From the NCBI RefSeq assembly GCF_016862915.1, contig NZ_BONW01000021.1, positions 62,001-126,000 on the forward strand: 64,000 nucleotides of DNA, given 5' to 3'. The stretch's first letter is position 1. Every line of letters begins with the position of its first letter. Of the stretch, positions 61,000 to 64,000 are shown piece by piece. The notes under the pieces are model-generated. The model searched no databases. It had not been told where the DNA came from and worked only from the letters and a program-made list of their open reading frames with translations. The translations under genes and the position numbers were made by a program. The stretch is from Plantactinospora endophytica. Lineage in GTDB: Bacteria > Actinomycetota > Actinomycetes > Mycobacteriales > Micromonosporaceae.

Positions 61000-62160
61000 A
61001 TGAGACTTGAGGTGTTGCCGGTGCTCGGCATCGGCGACGTTACCGAGGGCGACGACCTGTCGGCGCTGATCGCGACCGCCGCGCCCTGGCTGCGGGACGG
61101 CGACGTGCTCGTGGTGACCAGCAAAATCGTCTCCAAGGCGGAGGGCCGGCTGGTCGACGTACCGGTCGACGGGCCGGAGCGGGAGGCGGCCCGCGCGGAG
61201 ATCCTCGCCGGGGAGACCGCCCGGCCGGTGGCCCGGCGCGGCGGCACCCGGATCGTCCAGACGCACCACGGTTTCGTGATGGCCTCCGCCGGGATCGACG
61301 CCTCCAACGTGGACCGTTCCCGACTGGTCCTGCTGCCGAAGGACCCGGACGCCTCGGCCCGGGCGCTCCGGGCCGCGATCCGGGAGCGGCACGGTGCCGA
61401 CGTGGCGGTCATCGTCTCGGACACGATGGGCCGGCCGTGGCGCAACGGCCTCACCGACGTCGCGCTCGGGGTCGCCGGGATGCCGGCGGTCCGCGACCAC
61501 CGGGGCGAGGTCGACCCGTACGGCAACAAGCTGAACATCACCCAGATGGCCGTGGTCGACGAGTTGGCCGGAGCGGGCGAACTCGTGAAGGGCAAGTGCG
61601 ACCAGGTGCCGGTGGCGGTGGTCCGGGGCTATCTCGGCGCGGCCGACCCGGACGACGGGCCGGGCGCGGCGGCGCTGGTCAGGGATGCCGAGCACGACCT
61701 GTTCGCCCTGGGTACCGCCGAGGCGCGGGCGGAGGGGCTGCGTGCCGCCGCCACCCTGTCCGAGTCGACGGTCGGCGGGCCGGTGCCGGTGCCCGTGCGG
61801 GGCGACACGGAGGCCGGGCCGGACCGGGCGGCAGTGGACCGGGCACTGCGTACGGTGGCCGGGGTGATCGCGCCCGGCACGCTCTGCACACTGGTCACCG
61901 ACGACGCCCGGGTACGCGCCCGGCTCGGCGGCACCGTCCCGTCGCACGGGTACGCACACCGCGCACTGCTCGACTGTGCTCCGCCCGGTCCGGCCGGCAT
62001 CGACCCCGGCGTGCTGATCCGGTTCGGGGCCGACCTGCACCGGCTGCGGGCCGCGCTGGCCGCCGAGGGCATCGGCTCCGCCGTACTGCCGGCGGGCTCG
62101 GGCGTTGTCGGGGTGACCCTGCTGCTCACCGCCGCACCGCACACCGCCCCCGGGCACTGA
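61000..62160 (+). CDS. fbiB: Coenzyme F420-0:L-glutamate ligase with a short C-terminal extension
   Basis: Adds gamma-linked glutamates to F420-0. From ATG 61000 (GGAG upstream) it has 386 residues. The CofE domain covers about 1-250, with LVVTSKIVSKAEGR, the GTP/metal region VIVSDTMGRPWRNG and DPYGNKLNITQ. The Mycobacterium FbiB (448 residues) carries a nitroreductase-like C-terminal domain that reduces dehydro-F420-0; here only about 135 residues follow, without the clear flavin-binding motifs, though FGADLHRLRAALAAEGIGS faintly recalls a nitroreductase end. The frame is intact with a gene 34 bp downstream, so this is not a recent truncation. Confidence 0.9.
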   Translation: MRLEVLPVLGIGDVTEGDDLSALIATAAPWLRDGDVLVVTSKIVSKAEGRLVDVPVDGPEREAARAEILAGETARPVARRGGTRIVQTHHGFVMASAGIDASNVDRSRLVLLPKDPDASARALRAAIRERHGADVAVIVSDTMGRPWRNGLTDVALGVAGMPAVRDHRGEVDPYGNKLNITQMAVVDELAGAGELVKGKCDQVPVAVVRGYLGAADPDDGPGAAALVRDAEHDLFALGTAEARAEGLRAAATLSESTVGGPVPVPVRGDTEAGPDRAAVDRALRTVAGVIAPGTLCTLVTDDARVRARLGGTVPSHGYAHRALLDCAPPGPAGIDPGVLIRFGADLHRLRAALAAEGIGSAVLPAGSGVVGVTLLLTAAPHTAPGH

Positions 62161-62161
62161 C

Positions 62162-62194
62162 ACCGGCAGCGGCTGCCCCTTGGGCGGCGCCGGT
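62162..62194. terminator. Hairpin between fbiB and the downstream regulator gene
   Basis: ACCGGC (62162-62167) and GCCGGT (62189-62194) pair across a GC-rich loop in the 34-bp space between convergent genes. The stem is short, so terminator function is only moderately likely. Confidence 0.4.
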
Positions 62195-63213
62195 CAGGAG
62201 GTGAGGATCGTCCGGCCGAGGGGCGTGAGGCTGTGCAGCACGGTGTTGCGGTCCCGGTGACTGACCAGCAGTCCGGCGTTGCGCAACACGGTGGTGTGCT
62301 GGCTGGCCGCCGCCGCCGAGATGTGCAGCCGGCGGGCCACCTCGCCGGTGGAGCAGCCGTCACCGACCACCTCCAGTACCCGGGCCCGGGTCCGGCCGAT
62401 CAGCGCGGCGAGCGCGTTGCGGGTGTCCTTGCGGCCGATCGCCAGTTCCGGACCGCCGCCCTCGCCGGGCGCCGGGGTCAGCCCGCCGAGCCGGTCGACC
62501 GGGTAGACCAGCACCGGCGGCAGTTCGGGGTCGAGCAGGGTCACCGGGATACGGGCACAGAAGAACGACGGCACCAGCAGCAGTCCCCGCCCGTCGAGGT
62601 GCAGTTCCCGGTCGGCCGGATAGTCCGGCACCTCCAGCAGTCCCGACTCCCAGCGCATCGCCGGGCGCAGGCTGGCCAGCAGCCCTTCGGTACCGCCGTC
62701 GAGCAGCGCGCGGGCCCGACGTAGCCGGTCGGCCTCCACCGCCGCCTGGATCCGGTCCCAGTACGGCTCGATCGCGGTCGCCTGGTAGACCCGCATCGAG
62801 TCGGTCAGGTGCTCCAGCACGTCGACGTCGCCCCTGGCCATCGCGCTCGCCGAACTGGGCAGCGGCAGCGGGCTCTCGCCGGCCAGTACGTTCAGGTCCC
62901 GCTCCAGCGCGGCGACCGGCGTGGAGCGTACGGCGTCGAGCCCCGCCGCCAGGCCGTACATGCTGTGGTAGGGGGTCAGGAAGTCGGGGAAGTAGCCCCG
63001 GGGCGGATTGAGCGCGAGCAGCAGCCGCAACTGGCCCGGTACGGTGTCCCGGCGCAGCCCGCCCGACACGCCCCGGCGCCAGCCCGCCATCATCGGGTCC
63101 CGGCTGCGGCCCTGCAACAGGTGCAGGCTGAGGACCAGTTCCCAGACCTCGTCTGCGCCGGGTGCGACACGGGTCCGGGCAATGTCCTCGCTGGAGAAAA
63201 AGATCCGCAGCAT
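62194..63213 (-). CDS. ArsR-type regulator with N-terminal DUF5937 domain (second copy)
   Basis: A 339-residue regulator from ATG 63213, beginning MLRIFFSSEDIARTRVA, the same opening as the protein at 39554-40609. About 240 residues of DUF5937-type domain are followed by a C-terminal winged helix: LIGRTRARVLEVVGDGCSTGEVA, then ISAAAASQHTTVLRNAGLL and SLTPLGR. No ligand motif is obvious. An 18-bp palindrome lies upstream of its start, suggesting autoregulation. No divergent target gene is present; fbiB is convergent. Confidence 0.87.
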   Translation of the reverse strand: MLRIFFSSEDIARTRVAPGADEVWELVLSLHLLQGRSRDPMMAGWRRGVSGGLRRDTVPGQLRLLLALNPPRGYFPDFLTPYHSMYGLAAGLDAVRSTPVAALERDLNVLAGESPLPLPSSASAMARGDVDVLEHLTDSMRVYQATAIEPYWDRIQAAVEADRLRRARALLDGGTEGLLASLRPAMRWESGLLEVPDYPADRELHLDGRGLLLVPSFFCARIPVTLLDPELPPVLVYPVDRLGGLTPAPGEGGGPELAIGRKDTRNALAALIGRTRARVLEVVGDGCSTGEVARRLHISAAAASQHTTVLRNAGLLVSHRDRNTVLHSLTPLGRTILTS

Positions 63214-63289
63214 GGCACGCACTCCCCGATCGCCGGGAGGGGTTGCCCGGCAACCATTCGCACTCTACCGGGCGCCATCCACCAGCGTC

Positions 63290-63307
63290 TTTCAGCATGA
63301 GCTGAAA
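63290..63307. promoter_or_regulatory. Putative operator of the second ArsR-type gene
   Basis: TTTCAGC (63290-63296) and GCTGAAA (63301-63307) flank ATGA, a perfect 7-bp inverted repeat about 77 bases before the start. It parallels the palindrome found beside the related regulator at 40617. The rest of the 63214-63568 spacer holds a small hairpin (GGATCACTCATCC-like, near 63450) and the repeat block described below, and no gene. Confidence 0.5.
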
Positions 63308-63502
63308 TTCCTCGACGGCCGACAGAGCCACCGGGCATGCTCAGTGCGCCGACATCGGGGTCACTGGCGTCCTGGACGCTGGACGACCCTACGGCATGCC
63401 GGGGGCAGGGGAGGAACGCGGCACCCGGACAGCCGCCACGAGGGTTCGCGGATCACTCATCCGCGGAGGGTGCTGTCCGGGTTGTCGCTTTCCCGGCCGC
63501 CC

Positions 63503-63590
63503 CGCCGCGATCAGTCCGCCTGCCGCGAGGCGATCAGCCGCCTGCCGCAATCAGTCGCCCCGACGCGATCAGCCTCCCGCCGCGATCAGC
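63503..63590. repeat. Short tandem repeat spanning a stop codon
   Basis: CGATCAG or its variant CAATCAG recurs five times at 17-22 base spacing between GCCTGCCGC-like fillers. One copy contains the TGA stop (63571-63569) of the window-edge gene, and four further copies follow after the stop. Confidence 0.7.
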
Positions 63591-64000
63591 AGCGCGACCC
63601 GATGGTCCTCGTCGGTGACGTAGTAGCGGGCACCGTCCAGTTCGGTCAGCCCTTCGACGTTGTGCAGCGGTGCGAGGTCCGCCACCAGTTCGCCGGGCAC
63701 CGTGGACCCGGCAACCGCAGACCCGGCAACGGACCCGGCAACCGTGGACCGGGCAAAGGACCCGGCAACCGTGGACCCGGCAACCGCGTCGGCCGGCCAG
63801 CCGAACCGGACGTGCCGGCTGGTCACGTCCCCGCCGGTCGGATGGTCGTCGAGCAGCACCGAACGCTTGCCCAGCGCGTCGATCGAGCCGACCACCGCGT
63901 CGAACCCGCCGTCGTACCGGGCCGACAGCGCCCGGAACCCGGTCAGTTCGCCGGGCCGGGTCACCCCGGTCAACGCGTACGCCCCGACGACCCGGGGCCA
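63569..64000 (-). CDS. C-terminal part of an unidentified protein (partial)
   Basis: Open on the minus strand from the window edge to TGA 63571-63569, at least 143 codons, reading WPRVVGAYALTGVTRPGEL at its start and ending DEDHRVALLIAAGG. An ATG-like start inside (63973) is not needed, since the frame continues upstream. The segment SVLLDDHPTGGDVTSRHVRF and NVEGLTELDGARYYVTDED recalls beta-propeller or esterase-like phytase proteins, but this is weak. An in-frame repeat of about five residues (TVAGS) interrupts it. Confidence 0.6.
   Translation of the reverse strand, partial: WPRVVGAYALTGVTRPGELTGFRALSARYDGGFDAVVGSIDALGKRSVLLDDHPTGGDVTSRHVRFGWPADAVAGSTVAGSFARSTVAGSVAGSAVAGSTVPGELVADLAPLHNVEGLTELDGARYYVTDEDHRVALLIAAGG
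63702..63787. repeat. In-frame 12-15 bp repeat inside the window-edge gene
   Basis: GACCCGGCAACC and close variants recur six times between GTG, GCA or AAG codons, encoding TVAGS-like and AVAGS-like units on the minus strand. The reading frame is kept, so repeat number could vary without breaking the gene. Confidence 0.75.

Noticed and set aside
61000-62160. fbiB as a frameshifted or truncated full-length gene
   Set aside because: The frame closes normally, the next gene begins 34 bp later on the other strand, and no nitroreductase remnant is found in other frames.

Overview
This window is very GC-rich actinobacterial chromosome. The gene set points to the family Micromonosporaceae (inference): whiB with DUF3499 and a metallopeptidase-family gene, coenzyme F420 genes, actinobacterial Rho with a long charged insertion, GTG and TTG starts, and the conserved block argS-lysA-hom-thrC-thrB-rho-rpmE-prfA-prmC-sua5. 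No plasmid, prophage, intact insertion sequence or CRISPR array is visible.

Layout. 1-5062 (minus strand): start of an unknown gene, a class A penicillin-binding protein, a low-molecular-weight phosphatase, sua5 and prmC. 5233-6789: a plus-strand diguanylate cyclase separating prmC from prfA. 6876-8384: prfA and rpmE. 8609-10647: a T4-like RNA repair pair, RNA ligase plus polynucleotide kinase-phosphatase. 10746-15714: a secreted phosphodiester glycosidase/metallophosphoesterase and a divergent HxlR regulator/imine-reductase-like pair. 15793-31741 (minus strand): rho, thrB, an RHH protein, an SPFH protein, a catalase-fold-like protein, an MFS transporter, a large RND transporter, thrC, hom, lysA and argS. 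31835-39229 (plus strand): DUF3105 and DUF305 proteins, a decayed IS630-type transposase derivative, tRNA-Arg(CCG), a MarR-like regulator with a HAAS-type membrane protein, an MMPL transporter and a nitrilase-family amidase. 39244-48982: oxidoreductases (two aldo/keto reductases, an SDR, an epimerase), an ArsR-type regulator, a secreted metzincin, a phosphotransferase, and a PARG-like plus Imm51 pair. 49033-53155: a complete potDABC-type polyamine ABC operon. 53548-54195: a CatB-like acetyltransferase followed by a 23-bp hairpin-bearing tandem array. 54387-62160: DUF3499, a metallopeptidase-family protein with a degenerate zinc site, whiB and the F420 genes fbiC, fbiA and fbiB. 62194-64000: a second ArsR/DUF5937 regulator and a gene leaving the window.

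How genes work together. hom, thrC and thrB make threonine from aspartate semialdehyde; lysA makes lysine; prmC methylates the release factor encoded by prfA; fbiC, fbiA and fbiB carry out three steps of F420 synthesis. The RNA ligase and kinase-phosphatase form a break-and-reseal repair route. Several regulators sit beside palindromes that look like their own operators.

The most unusual signals are the T4-like RNA repair pair in a housekeeping region, tandem duplications that span gene stop codons at four separate loci, a domesticated transposase-like protein lacking catalytic residues, and the PARG/Imm51 pair.
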